From Clostridium beijerinckii (GTDB lineage Bacteria; Bacillota; Clostridia; Clostridiales; Clostridiaceae), in NCBI RefSeq assembly GCF_036699995.1, contig NZ_CP144906.1, positions 1,302,001 to 1,366,000 on the forward strand: a DNA stretch of 64,000 nt. Reading direction: 5' to 3'. Below are positions 1-8,402 of this stretch, piece by piece. Under the pieces are notes generated by a model. That model was not told the origin of the DNA and searched no databases. It saw nothing but the letters and a program-made list of their open reading frames with translations. The position numbers were made by a program, and so were the translations under genes. The stretch's first letter is position 1. The number at the start of each line of letters is the position of its first letter.

Positions 1-786
1 CTTAAAGAAGGAACATTACCTAAGGATGGAGAGATACTGATAAATAAAACTATAAGTGATAAAGTTGGAGAAGACGTCATTGGTAAAAAGGTGACTTTGA
101 GCATTTTAGTAAATCAAAAGGTATTAAAAAAAGAATTTGTTGTAAGCGGAATTTATACTACAGCTGGTGGAGATTTAACTTCAATTATGAAGTCTGTCTT
201 TTTAAACTATTCAGATTTAGAAAACTGGTATTCAGAGAATAAATATGAATTAAAGTCTAATGTAATGTATTTAAATACACCTAGTGAAAAATATACTGAT
301 GGAATAAAAGAAAAGGTTAAGGAACTTGGATATTCAGGGTCTTCACAAGAGCAAATGTTAAATATGTTCAATTCAATGATAAGTATTTTAACTTATGTAT
401 TATCAGGAATTTCAGCGGTATCTTTGGTGGTATCTGCAATTATGATTGTAGTGATTATGTATATTAGCGTTGTAGAAAGAACTAAGGAAATAGGCATAAT
501 TAAAGCCATAGGGGGACGTGGAAAGGATATAAGAAAGATTTTTGTTTTAGAAGCGTTCTTAATTGGCTGCTTTAGCGGGATTATTGGACTTGCTTTTGCA
601 TATGCATTAATGAGAGGAATAAATATCAAGTCAATTAAATTATTTGGCATCAATTTAGTTTTGATAAAGAAGTCATATGCTGCTTTTGGATTAACATTAA
701 GCATTGTTATAAGCGTTCTAGCGGGATTATTGCCAGCTAATAAAGCAGCCAGATTAGATCCAGTAGAATCTTTAAGAAGAGAATAG
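1..786 (+). CDS. ABC transporter permease, FtsX/MacB type (C-terminal part)
   Basis: The frame is open from the first base of the window, so this is the 3' part (261 codons) of a larger gene; the first in-frame ATG/GTG here is not a real start. After an extracytoplasmic stretch come three hydrophobic segments, and between the first two lies the cytoplasmic signature of FtsX/MacB-type permeases (VVERTKEIGIIKAIGGRGKD). The protein ends in the usual DPVESLRRE tail. Such permeases work with a separate ATPase, commonly in peptide or antibiotic export or cell-envelope signalling; the substrate cannot be told from this part. The partner ATPase would be expected upstream, outside the window. Confidence 0.9.
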   Translation, partial: LKEGTLPKDGEILINKTISDKVGEDVIGKKVTLSILVNQKVLKKEFVVSGIYTTAGGDLTSIMKSVFLNYSDLENWYSENKYELKSNVMYLNTPSEKYTDGIKEKVKELGYSGSSQEQMLNMFNSMISILTYVLSGISAVSLVVSAIMIVVIMYISVVERTKEIGIIKAIGGRGKDIRKIFVLEAFLIGCFSGIIGLAFAYALMRGINIKSIKLFGINLVLIKKSYAAFGLTLSIVISVLAGLLPANKAARLDPVESLRRE

Positions 787-789
787 ATA

Positions 790-957
790 ATATGTAATAT
801 ATATTGTCCAAATAATTCTTCATTATAATTCTAAAAATATTGGAAAAAATTTAGCTGTAATTGTGAATTGAGAATCGTGAATTGAGAATCGTGAATTGTG
901 AAATGTGAAATGTGAATTATAAATTGAGCATTGTGAATTGAGAATCGTGCATTGAAA
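790..957. repeat. Dispersed repeat family B, copy 1 (leader plus heptamer array)
   Basis: A roughly 60-base AT-rich leader (ATATATATTG, then CATTATAATTCTAAAAATATTG) is followed by about a dozen degenerate copies of a 7-base unit close to TTGTGAA, with variants such as GAGAATC and AAATGTG. The same leader and array recur at 7987-8097 and 19768-19872, and a fragment lies at 26114-26156. Copy 1 has the longest and most degenerate array. It lies between the permease gene and the terminator of the opposing gene. Confidence 0.8.
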
Positions 958-971
958 CATATATATAAAAT

Positions 972-1002
972 AAACCTTTGGATGCCTAACCTCCAAAGGT
1001 TT
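972..1002. terminator. Bidirectional rho-independent terminator
   Basis: An 11-base perfect stem (AAACCTTTGGA / TCCAAAGGTTT) with a 9-base loop has T-rich sequence on both sides. It sits just beyond the stop codon of the minus-strand gene at 1010 and would also stop transcripts coming from the permease gene. Confidence 0.8.
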
Positions 1003-1009
1003 ATTTCTT

Positions 1010-2014
1010 TTAATTTAATTCAAAAAGAGCCCCGCCTAATAAAGCATATGCTTGTCCGTTAGTGATATAAACAGTTACAGATGCACTTTTTTGCAATAAT
1101 TCGACTTTTATAGTGGTAGAATATGATGTTACTTTATCGCCAGATACATTTATCTTATATTTTTTGTAGAAATCAGAAGAAGTCATAGTTCCTTTTTTTA
1201 TTGATGGAACAGGAACAGTTGTATTATAGTCATTAAAGGTTATTGAATTACTATCAATAGTTATGCTTTTTCCTTCGCATAAAGCTATTGTTTCATCATC
1301 TAATTTAGTACCCTTGTAAACAACATCGCCAACAGTCCAAGTTCTATATAAATCTTCATATGACGAATCGGTATCATCCTTTGATCCAGAATTACCAGAT
1401 GAACTACCACCTGATCCACCTGATCCGCCAGAACCTCCTGATGAAGTAGATGTTGCTGTATTAGTAGTACTTGTAGTAGCATTTTGATTTGCTGTAGATG
1501 TAGTTACTTTTTCGCCATTTTGACCAAAAGTATAACTTACGCCGTTAATAGTTATAGTTCCGGTTTTCATTGCTCCAGAGTCACTTAAATAATAAGTTTT
1601 ACCGTTTAATTCAAGTAAGCCAGTTTTCATATCTCCAGATGAATTTAGATAATACCAAGCTCCATTGTTTAAAAGCCAGCCAGCTTGCATATCTCCAGAT
1701 GGATTAGTATAATACCATTTACCGCCATCGCTAATCCAGCCAGTTTTCATTTCGCCAGATGATGCTAAGTAATACCATTTGCCACCATCATTAACCCAGC
1801 CTGTTTTCATTACAGAATTTGAATCAAAAAAATACCAGCTACCATTGATTAATTTCCAACCAAATACTGTAGTATCTCCATCACTGTAGCTCCAGCTACC
1901 ATTATCAGCTTGTCTCCAAGCAGCTGATGCTTTTGTTGGCATTATAACAGCAGCAGTAGCTATAAGGGTTATTGCAGCTGCAAAAACTAAGTTTTTTAAT
2001 TTAAGATTTTTCAT
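1010..2014 (-). CDS. Secreted protein with choline-binding-type wall repeats and C-terminal domain
   Basis: 334 residues. An N-terminal signal peptide (KNLKLKNLVF... ending ASAA) is followed by about six repeats of the form W-x-[YF]-[YF]-x5-G-x-M-x-[TA]-G-[WL], typical of choline-binding/glucan-binding repeats that attach proteins to cell-wall polymers. Next come a Ser/Thr-rich linker, a Gly-Gly-Ser run, and a roughly 110-residue C-terminal domain I do not recognise. I chose the ATG at 2014 because GAGGAGT lies six bases upstream; an in-frame TTG at 2029 would overlap that ribosome-binding site. The partner at 5797 shares the repeat type and a Gly/Ser-rich junction but has a different C-terminal domain. 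Its role at the surface is unknown. Confidence 0.85.
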   Translation of the reverse strand: MKNLKLKNLVFAAAITLIATAAVIMPTKASAAWRQADNGSWSYSDGDTTVFGWKLINGSWYFFDSNSVMKTGWVNDGGKWYYLASSGEMKTGWISDGGKWYYTNPSGDMQAGWLLNNGAWYYLNSSGDMKTGLLELNGKTYYLSDSGAMKTGTITINGVSYTFGQNGEKVTTSTANQNATTSTTNTATSTSSGGSGGSGGSGGSSSGNSGSKDDTDSSYEDLYRTWTVGDVVYKGTKLDDETIALCEGKSITIDSNSITFNDYNTTVPVPSIKKGTMTSSDFYKKYKINVSGDKVTSYSTTIKVELLQKSASVTVYITNGQAYALLGGALFELN

Positions 2015-2183
2015 TTTAACACTCCTCAAAATACTTAATTAGTTATGCTCAAAATTCACAATAGCGTATTCGATTCTATTACATATGTATAACTATGTGA
2101 AGTTTGAAATATACATATATATAATTTACCATTTAAACATGTAAATTTCAAATTATTATAAATGATGGAAGGGTAATTAATAT

Positions 2184-3575
2184 ATAAAACTATAATAGTG
2201 CAGTTTTTCTTGAATAATTTTACAGTTGAATAAAAAAACAGATTCTTAAGCTATTTTTAATGACTCAAAAATTTTTTCTATCGGCGTACCGCTTGCGGCA
2301 GCTTTGTAAATATATATTACTTTGGACTTTTCTAAATTTTTTTTAGCAGCTTTATATCCAGTATTAAAGTGAAGAGAATCAATACAGTATATTTTGCAAT
2401 AAGTATAATTTACTAACATTATAATTAGATATCTATTAATGCTTTTTCCACTTCTTACTTGATATCCATCTAGTCCTAAGTACGTTTTGCAATCTCTAAA
2501 AAATGGTTCGATTGCCCATCGGTCGGTATATTGAGTTAAAATATCTAACGGTGCTAATGATTTCTCTAAGGAAATAAAAGTTTTCAATGCGCCATCTTTT
2601 TGGAAAGCATCTTTAGGATAACTTAAAACAATAGAAACATTCTTTCTATCTTTTAAGTTGCCAACATAATTGTAAATGTAGTATTGCTTGTCTTTGACGG
2701 TGACGAGGTCAAAGTCTTCAATCTTTAATAATGTAGCAAACTTATGAAGTTTTATTCCTAGTCTTTCATGGCCATACGGAAAAATGACCCTATTAGTTTT
2801 TAAAGCACCAATATAGCTATAGCCGGCTTTTTCAGAAGCATTAAAAATATCCTTACAACTATACCAACTATCTGCTAACACATAGCCTTTATTTTCAGGC
2901 TTTGGAAGTGTTGTAATTAATTTTTGAGTTAATTCTATTTTACTCATATATTCTTTATCATAGATATCAATTGAGTATGGTAGCACTAATCCGTCACACG
3001 ATAGTAAAGAAACTACTATTTGATGACCATATACATTCTTACCTTTTAAATGAGAATTATGAAACGAACACTTTTCAATTGGATTTTTAGCCTTTGACGA
3101 GGGCTTTGTCTTTTCAGAAATAGTGTCATCAATAATAAAGTATATTGGCTGTTTGGATTCTCTTGATTTAGCCCAAATAAGTTCTATGATATATGCTTTT
3201 AATGCTCTTTCTAAAAGTTTTTCATTCCAATTACTATTTGAAAAAAATCTAGTAATACTAGTTCGATGTTTCGAAGGAACAAGCTCCGCTATGTCGGAAA
3301 TTTTACCGTTATAACCTTTTGATATCATAGCATTCATTATATTTTCTAAATGCCTTAATTGAGGCTTAGTTAAGTAAAAATCAAAATTTAGTTGTTTTAA
3401 AAAATTGTATATTGATAGCTCATCTGATATAATTGTGTTCTGAAACATTTATGTATAGCTCCTTGCTGTCATTGTTGTGTGGTAACTCAATTATAACAAG
3501 GATTTATCATAGATGTTTTTTTATTTTATTCAGTTGTAAAATTATTCAAGTGTTTTTGCACTATTATAGTATAAA
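2184..3575. mobile_element. Complete insertion sequence, IS4 superfamily, with terminal inverted repeats
   Basis: Long imperfect inverted repeats start with ACTATAATAGTGCA at 2189 and end with its complement at 3570; similarity continues for about 45 bases (including TTGAATAATTTTACA). The five bases ATAAA flank both ends (2184-2188 and 3571-3575) and look like a target-site duplication. One transposase gene fills the interior. Intact ends, an intact gene and a preserved duplication suggest a fairly recent insertion between the two surface-protein genes. The assignment to IS4 rather than the related IS701 group is uncertain. Confidence 0.88.
2246..3448 (-). CDS. IS4-type DDE transposase
   Basis: 400 residues, full length. 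The DDE catalytic triad is visible: Asp107 or Asp108 in FIIDDT, Asp193 in LADSWY, and Glu314 inside a textbook Y-x2-R-x3-E-x6-K signature (Tyr307, Arg310, Glu314, Lys321) that defines the IS4 superfamily. The start is supported by AAGGAG about ten bases upstream on the minus strand. The gene shows no frameshift or internal stop, so the element may still be active. It is the only gene between the terminal inverted repeats at 2189 and 3570. Confidence 0.93.
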   Translation of the reverse strand: MFQNTIISDELSIYNFLKQLNFDFYLTKPQLRHLENIMNAMISKGYNGKISDIAELVPSKHRTSITRFFSNSNWNEKLLERALKAYIIELIWAKSRESKQPIYFIIDDTISEKTKPSSKAKNPIEKCSFHNSHLKGKNVYGHQIVVSLLSCDGLVLPYSIDIYDKEYMSKIELTQKLITTLPKPENKGYVLADSWYSCKDIFNASEKAGYSYIGALKTNRVIFPYGHERLGIKLHKFATLLKIEDFDLVTVKDKQYYIYNYVGNLKDRKNVSIVLSYPKDAFQKDGALKTFISLEKSLAPLDILTQYTDRWAIEPFFRDCKTYLGLDGYQVRSGKSINRYLIIMLVNYTYCKIYCIDSLHFNTGYKAAKKNLEKSKVIYIYKAAASGTPIEKIFESLKIA

Positions 3576-3740
3576 ATAAGAAAATTGAAATAAATAGCAA
3601 TTTTTAATTGAAAAACTATTCATATATGGGCATAACGTGGAAAAAATATTGTAATTGACCCATAAATGATATATTATAGAATATGTATACTGTTATATGG
3701 AAGAGAATATAGTTAAAATATTGAAAGGGGAAAAATAAGA

Positions 3741-4391
3741 ATGAAAATGAAAAAATTATTATCAATGGGAGCACTTGGATTAGTAGTAGCTACATCCACT
3801 TCAATAGGGGCATTCGCGGCTGATAGACCTAGTAAGGAAAAAGTTCAAAATGATATGATCGGTATGTTTATATCAAATAAAAGTCCATTAGCTTACGATG
3901 TTAATGGAAGTACAAAAGTTGGAGATGTTATTAATATCGAAAAATTTAAAACAATAATAAGCAAATATGAAGGGAATAAAACAAAATATCCTAACCTAAA
4001 TAAAGCATTAGGTTTTATTTCGGGTGATAAATCTCTTGTAGAGAATGCAGGAGTTATTGTTGATAATTTCAGCAAAGACGATATTGATAAATTAGTAGAA
4101 GAAGTTAGAAGTGTAGCAGATAGATTAAGAGATATCGAAAATGGACAAACAGGGATTGATAAATATGAACTCGAAGGTGATATCAAAGATTTAGTAAATG
4201 AAAAGAATCCTGATTTAGATGTATTATTTGGAAAAAATATTAATGGAAATATATCTATGTCAATTATGAAAGATAGTAAAGTAATTCTTCAACTTGATTC
4301 AGGGGATGCATATAAAATTAGTGACTTTCTTTATAACAATGCCTCTGAGTTGACTGGGTATGCAAAGCTTTTTAAATCAGTAGTTAAATAA
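3741..4391 (+). CDS. Secreted protein of unknown function
   Basis: 216 residues. A clear Sec signal peptide (KKLLSMGALGLVVATS... with AFA-A cleavage near residue 26) precedes a mostly helical, charged domain with no motif I recognise. The start follows AAAGGGG by about ten bases. The stop codon is two bases before the ATG of the next gene, so the two are almost certainly co-transcribed and translationally coupled. A secreted helical protein paired with a large-ectodomain membrane protein suggests they act together outside the membrane, but that is inference only. Confidence 0.8.
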   Translation: MKMKKLLSMGALGLVVATSTSIGAFAADRPSKEKVQNDMIGMFISNKSPLAYDVNGSTKVGDVINIEKFKTIISKYEGNKTKYPNLNKALGFISGDKSLVENAGVIVDNFSKDDIDKLVEEVRSVADRLRDIENGQTGIDKYELEGDIKDLVNEKNPDLDVLFGKNINGNISMSIMKDSKVILQLDSGDAYKISDFLYNNASELTGYAKLFKSVVK

Positions 4392-4393
4392 TA

Positions 4394-5698
4394 ATGAAAA
4401 CTAATTTGCTAAAAACTGTTGAAGTATTATTAGTATTTAGCATAGTATTTGCTATTGTGTCTATATTTCTAAAGTATGTAATTTTAAATGAATCTACTTA
4501 TTTAAGCATATTTGATAAAAGTGGCGTTTATGCAGAAGTTAAAGACTCCATTTATAAAAAAATAGATAATCTTTTAAGTTCTAAAAATATCAATTTTGAC
4601 ATAAAAAAATCAATAATAACAGATGAGGATATAAAAAGAGAAACGAATAATGCGGTTTATGGAGTTTTAGAATATTTAAAAACAGGTGAAAATAATATTA
4701 CTCCCCCAGATACATCTATTTATAAGCAAAGAGTGTCTGATATGTTAGATACTGTTATAAATGGAATGTTAAAGCCGTCTAATGGCGATTTGTCTTTTAA
4801 TAGTAATTTTTATGTTAAAAATATGGCATATACTAAAAGTAGCTTAAAAGGTAATGAAATGAATTATCTTAAGAAAACAACAAGAGATGGACAAGATACT
4901 TTAGAAGTAGAGAAGCTAATGAGCAAAAGCGAAGCAGAAGCTAAGGTAAGAGAAATATTAAAAGAAAAAGGATTAACTGAAGAAGAAGCGATAGAGAAGG
5001 CAACAAAAAAAGGCATAACGGAAGAGCAAGCTTTAAAGATATTAGCTGGTTATGGAATAACAATTGATGATTATGGCTCGGGTGAAAATAACTCTGAGGC
5101 AACAACAAATGCGGATAGTAATGGTAATAGTAAAGTGAATGCACAAGATAGTAATGGTGGAAGTTCTAAAGATGCAACGTCATCAAAGAATGAAAATCAG
5201 GATTCTATAAGTGCTAAACAAGATAATAAAGGTGTTAAAACTCAACTAGACAACATAAAGAATAAATTGTTGGATGAAGCAAGCAAAAGTATCGATCAAG
5301 AAGTTGAAAAAATGAACTTCAATAAAGTTTTAGAATCAAGTAAGTTTCAAAAACTGGCTAAAGTAACATCAATAATTTATAGATTATTTTGGTTATTTAT
5401 TATGATACCTATATTCATTATGGCTATATTAATAAAGATAAATGCTAAGGGGTTAAACTCTAGTTTAAAATACATAGGGATGGCATTTTTGTTTGCTGGG
5501 TTAATATTGGTTGCTGTAGCATCTAGTGTTTACTTCCTAAAAATTTATGAAAATATTAATATTAGTCCAGTTTATATCAAAGACACTGTTTATACTATAG
5601 TTAGACATAGTTTAATGGTACTAGCTGAATATGGGGCTGCAGCACTTGTTATTGGTTTGCTTATGCTTATTCCAACGAAGAAGTATTTGATTAAGTAA
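4394..5698 (+). CDS. Membrane protein with large extracellular domain, unknown function
   Basis: 434 residues. One membrane segment lies near the N terminus (about residues 8-30). It is followed by a roughly 290-residue hydrophilic, presumably extracellular region, then three more membrane segments (about 322-345, 352-375, 402-426). The ectodomain contains a helical stretch in which a KGLTEEEAIEKATKKGITEE-type pattern is repeated, then an Asn/Ser/Asp-rich low-complexity linker (about 225-275). There is no obvious ribosome-binding site; it begins two bases after the upstream gene and probably depends on coupling. I recognise no enzymatic motif. The architecture is typical of conserved but uncharacterised clostridial membrane proteins. 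Confidence 0.78.
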   Translation: MKTNLLKTVEVLLVFSIVFAIVSIFLKYVILNESTYLSIFDKSGVYAEVKDSIYKKIDNLLSSKNINFDIKKSIITDEDIKRETNNAVYGVLEYLKTGENNITPPDTSIYKQRVSDMLDTVINGMLKPSNGDLSFNSNFYVKNMAYTKSSLKGNEMNYLKKTTRDGQDTLEVEKLMSKSEAEAKVREILKEKGLTEEEAIEKATKKGITEEQALKILAGYGITIDDYGSGENNSEATTNADSNGNSKVNAQDSNGGSSKDATSSKNENQDSISAKQDNKGVKTQLDNIKNKLLDEASKSIDQEVEKMNFNKVLESSKFQKLAKVTSIIYRLFWLFIMIPIFIMAILIKINAKGLNSSLKYIGMAFLFAGLILVAVASSVYFLKIYENINISPVYIKDTVYTIVRHSLMVLAEYGAAALVIGLLMLIPTKKYLIK

Positions 5699-5796
5699 AA
5701 TGTTTACTATTTATTTAAGTAAAGATAATTTTTGAATAATAAATTTTATAAGTTGATAACTAAAAAAGGAAGAGTATTAAGGAGGATAATATAGTA

Positions 5797-7608
5797 ATGA
5801 AGAGTTCAAGATTAAAAAAAATAATTGCAGTTACAGTGGCAACACTAACGTTAACAGCTTTATCTCCAATAGGAGCATCAGCAGCATGGAAACAAGATTC
5901 TAATGGTTGGTGGAATACTGAAGGAGATTCGTATTCTACAGGCTGGAGATCTATAAATGGAAGCTGGTATTACTTTGATTCAGTAGGATATATGAAAACA
6001 GGCTGGGTAAATGATGGAGGTACATGGTACTATATGCAACCATCAGGAGAAATGAAGACAGGATGGATAAATGACGGAGGTACATGGTACTATATGCAAC
6101 CATGGGGAGCAATGAAAACAGGCTGGGTAAATGATGGAGGTACATGGTACTATATGCAATCATCAGGAGCAATGAAGACAGGATGGATAAATTATGGAGG
6201 AGCATGGTACTTTGCATCATCATCAGGAGCAATGCAAACAGGTGTAGTTAAGGTTGATGGAAAAGTTTATTATCTTGCAGCAAATGGTGCGATGGCAACA
6301 GGTAGTGTTACTATCAATGGAACAACATATACTTTTGATAGCACTGGAGCAGCTACAGGAGATAAAATACCAACTACAGATAAAATATTTAATGGTAATG
6401 GAAGTGCTGTAACACAAGGTTCACAAAATCCAACTGATGTGATAGAAACAGAGTCATCAGGACATCATCATGGCGGTGGTGGATCGTCATCATCATATCT
6501 ATCAGATTTAAATGATGGAGGCACTCATACTGGGGATTATACAATATATAATACCAGCGGAACATTTGGTGGAAGTAGTGAAGCTAATACTACTACAATA
6601 AATGGAAATATATCAATTAATGCATCTGCAGTATCAGGAAATACATTAATTCTACAAAATTTGAAAATTAATAGTGGAAAGCTAACAATTAATTTTGGAG
6701 AAGGTAACGTAATATTAGACAATGTAGTAGTAGATGGTGTTGATGTATCTAATGTAGGTCGTAATTCATTACATGTTCAAGGAAATTCTTCTATTAAAGA
6801 TCTTAATGTGAGTGATGCAAACAATGATGCTCATATTGTTATAGACGGAAAAGCCAGCATAAAAAATACTGCAATATCTTCAGGAGCAGTACTTGAAGGA
6901 AAATTTGATAATGTATCAGTAAAAACATCATCGCCTGTAGCTATATCTGGAGCAATTAGTAACATAATAGTTGAAAATGCAGGAGCATCTATAGACTTAG
7001 AAAGTGGTTCAGTAGGAACTGTTTTAATTAAAGGAACAGCTACAAATACAAAATTTAATATTGGATCAGAAGTGGCAGTAGCTAATTTAAATGTTAATGC
7101 TCCTACAACTGTTACAGGAAAAGGAAAAATTATAACTGCCAATTTAGGTGCTGATACTGAAATGAGTATAGAACCATTAACAGTAGGAGCTATTGCAGGA
7201 GTAAAAGTAACTGTTGAAGGAGTGGCTATGTCTCCTGATAAAATAAAAACAATAACAAAAGTTCCAACAGATTTAACTGAAATCGAGGATGATAGTGCAT
7301 TCCAAGAGGATATTAACAGCAAGTATGCAGCTTATGCAAAGGTTACTATAAATAAAGCTAATGAAGAATCTACAGATGGAAAAATTAGTTTTAAAGTTAA
7401 ATTTAATGAGAAAGTTGACAACAGCAAAACAGGAAACGATTATGTTACACAAGATATATTAGTTACTAATGCAGATGGAACAGATAAAGATATAGAGTAT
7501 AACAATGGCGAGTATACTGTTCCGGTAAATTCAATAGTATATTCTACTGCTCGTGTATATAGAAATGGACAAGTTGGATATGTAACTTCAGTAAATACAA
7601 TAAAATAA
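5797..7608 (+). CDS. Secreted choline-binding-type repeat protein with repetitive beta-rich domain
   Basis: 603 residues. A signal peptide (ending GASAA) is followed by about seven 20-residue wall-binding repeats (MKTGWxNDGGTWYYMQPSG type), a His-rich GHHHGGGG linker near residue 225, then about 240 residues dominated by short alternating hydrophobic/polar strands (NGNISI, LILQNLKI, VILDNVVV, HIVIDGKASI), which looks like a parallel beta-helix. A C-terminal region of about 120 residues resembles an Ig-like or SLH-adjacent domain but is not identifiable. AAGGAGG lies about ten bases before the ATG. The gene is probably monocistronic, with a terminator at 7626. A surface adhesin or polysaccharide-interacting protein is plausible. 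Confidence 0.87.
   Translation: MKSSRLKKIIAVTVATLTLTALSPIGASAAWKQDSNGWWNTEGDSYSTGWRSINGSWYYFDSVGYMKTGWVNDGGTWYYMQPSGEMKTGWINDGGTWYYMQPWGAMKTGWVNDGGTWYYMQSSGAMKTGWINYGGAWYFASSSGAMQTGVVKVDGKVYYLAANGAMATGSVTINGTTYTFDSTGAATGDKIPTTDKIFNGNGSAVTQGSQNPTDVIETESSGHHHGGGGSSSSYLSDLNDGGTHTGDYTIYNTSGTFGGSSEANTTTINGNISINASAVSGNTLILQNLKINSGKLTINFGEGNVILDNVVVDGVDVSNVGRNSLHVQGNSSIKDLNVSDANNDAHIVIDGKASIKNTAISSGAVLEGKFDNVSVKTSSPVAISGAISNIIVENAGASIDLESGSVGTVLIKGTATNTKFNIGSEVAVANLNVNAPTTVTGKGKIITANLGADTEMSIEPLTVGAIAGVKVTVEGVAMSPDKIKTITKVPTDLTEIEDDSAFQEDINSKYAAYAKVTINKANEESTDGKISFKVKFNEKVDNSKTGNDYVTQDILVTNADGTDKDIEYNNGEYTVPVNSIVYSTARVYRNGQVGYVTSVNTIK
5941..6240 (+). repeat. In-gene 60-bp tandem repeats
   Basis: Five consecutive 60-base units, each starting GG[CA]TGG, encode the 20-residue wall-binding repeats. 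Units at 6001, 6061 and 6121 are close to identical at DNA level, including third codon positions, which points to recent duplication. The array could expand or contract by slippage or recombination. Confidence 0.85.
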
Positions 7609-7625
7609 CAAATAGATAAAAATAT

Positions 7626-7666
7626 TATCCCTTGCTAAATTAATAGTTTAGTGGGGGATATTTTTT
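7626..7666 (+). terminator. Rho-independent terminator
   Basis: TATCCC and GGGATA close an imperfect stem that also pairs CTAAA with TTTAG, followed by TTTTTT. It lies 18 bases after the stop of the wall-binding protein gene. Confidence 0.75.
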
Positions 7667-7803
7667 GTAATTATAATAAAAATAAGGGAAAAATTTTTTA
7701 CGTTCTATAATTTATTATGTTTGCTTTCTTATTTTTTTATATCTGCTATAATATTACTTGTCGCTATTTTTATTTCTAGCGAAGAGAAATATTGGGGAAA
7801 GTG

Positions 7804-7968
7804 TTAGGCACAATCCAATAAATAACAAGTCGATTTGCCAGGATATTTTCCATTATACTACGTCGGCAAATTGACCTAATAGGCCCGCTATGAGGGCGAT
7901 TTGTCTCCTTGCTTGATGAAAAATATCCATGGCAACTTTAGACTTGTTACTTATTTTCATGTGCCTTA
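7804..7968. repeat. MITE-like element, family A, copy 1
   Basis: About 165 bases with imperfect terminal inverted repeats: the left end TTAGGCACAATC...AATAACAAGTC mirrors the right end GACTTGTTACTTATT...GTGCCTTA. Internal segments (GCCAGGATATTTTCCAT versus ATGAAAAATATCCATGGC) are also inverted copies, so the transcript could fold into one long hairpin. It has no coding potential. The same ends occur at 53867-54098, and a right-end fragment lies at 39347-39375. The gap 7609-8402 otherwise holds a terminator, a family B copy and a family C copy. Confidence 0.8.
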
Positions 7969-7986
7969 TTCTATATAAAATAAAGT

Positions 7987-8097
7987 TTGTTATATATATT
8001 GTAAAAATAAATCTTCATCATAATTCTAAAAAATACTGTAAGAATTCTAGACGTAATTGTGAATTGTGAATTGTGAATTGCGAATTGTGAATTGTAA
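7987..8097. repeat. Dispersed repeat family B, copy 2
   Basis: It has the same leader as copy 1 (TATATATATTGTAAAAATAA, then CATCATAATTCTAAAAAATA), followed by five nearly perfect TTGTGAA units, one with C for T. This array is much more uniform than that of copy 1, so it is probably younger. It lies in the gap upstream of rarA. Confidence 0.82.
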
Positions 8098-8245
8098 AAT
8101 ATATATAAGTTAAGAGGCATTAAAGAAAAAGAGAAGTCCAAAACTAACAAAAAGATTTTGGGTTAAGCATAAGTAATATGGCAGTGGGAGTGGATTTACT
8201 AGGATATGTATATCTGCTGCTAAATAGAATGTCAAATTAGTCTTT

Positions 8246-8326
8246 CAGATTTTTATCGCAGAGATTAAAAAGTCAGATTTATAAAAAACATCTGACTCAG
8301 TAGTCGCGTGAGATTTTACTTTGAGA
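8246..8326. repeat. Dispersed repeat family C, copy 1
   Basis: The sequence runs CAGATTTTTATC, then AAGTCAGAT, an A-rich stretch, ATCTGACT, then AGTCGCGTGAGATTTTACTTT. It aligns along its whole length with 48051-48133. It includes an 8-base hairpin AGTCAGAT / ATCTGACT. It lies 80 bases before rarA, so it may be part of that gene's leader. Confidence 0.7.
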
Positions 8327-8402
8327 GCGAGTAATTAAAGTTAGATTTATTATTACTTTGGATTACGTCTTAAAACGATAATTGCAGAAAGGAGTGGAAA
8401 AG

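Noticed and set aside
5951..6232. Antisense open frame of 93 codons opposite the wall-binding repeats.
   Set aside because: It is a shadow of the 60-bp repeats on the coding strand; it has no start signal and low-complexity Leu/Met content.
7804..7968. A CRISPR-like or riboswitch element in the 7.6-8.4 kb gap.
   Set aside because: There are no regularly spaced direct repeats with spacers; the structure is one imperfect inverted repeat with a related copy at 53867.
8110..8400. 6S RNA gene upstream of rarA, by analogy with B. subtilis where ssrSA precedes yrvN.
   Set aside because: The right part of this stretch is a dispersed repeat also found at 48051, and I could not draw the long 6S-type hairpin with a central bubble or find a terminator. 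Synteny alone is not enough; a 6S covariance model search would decide.
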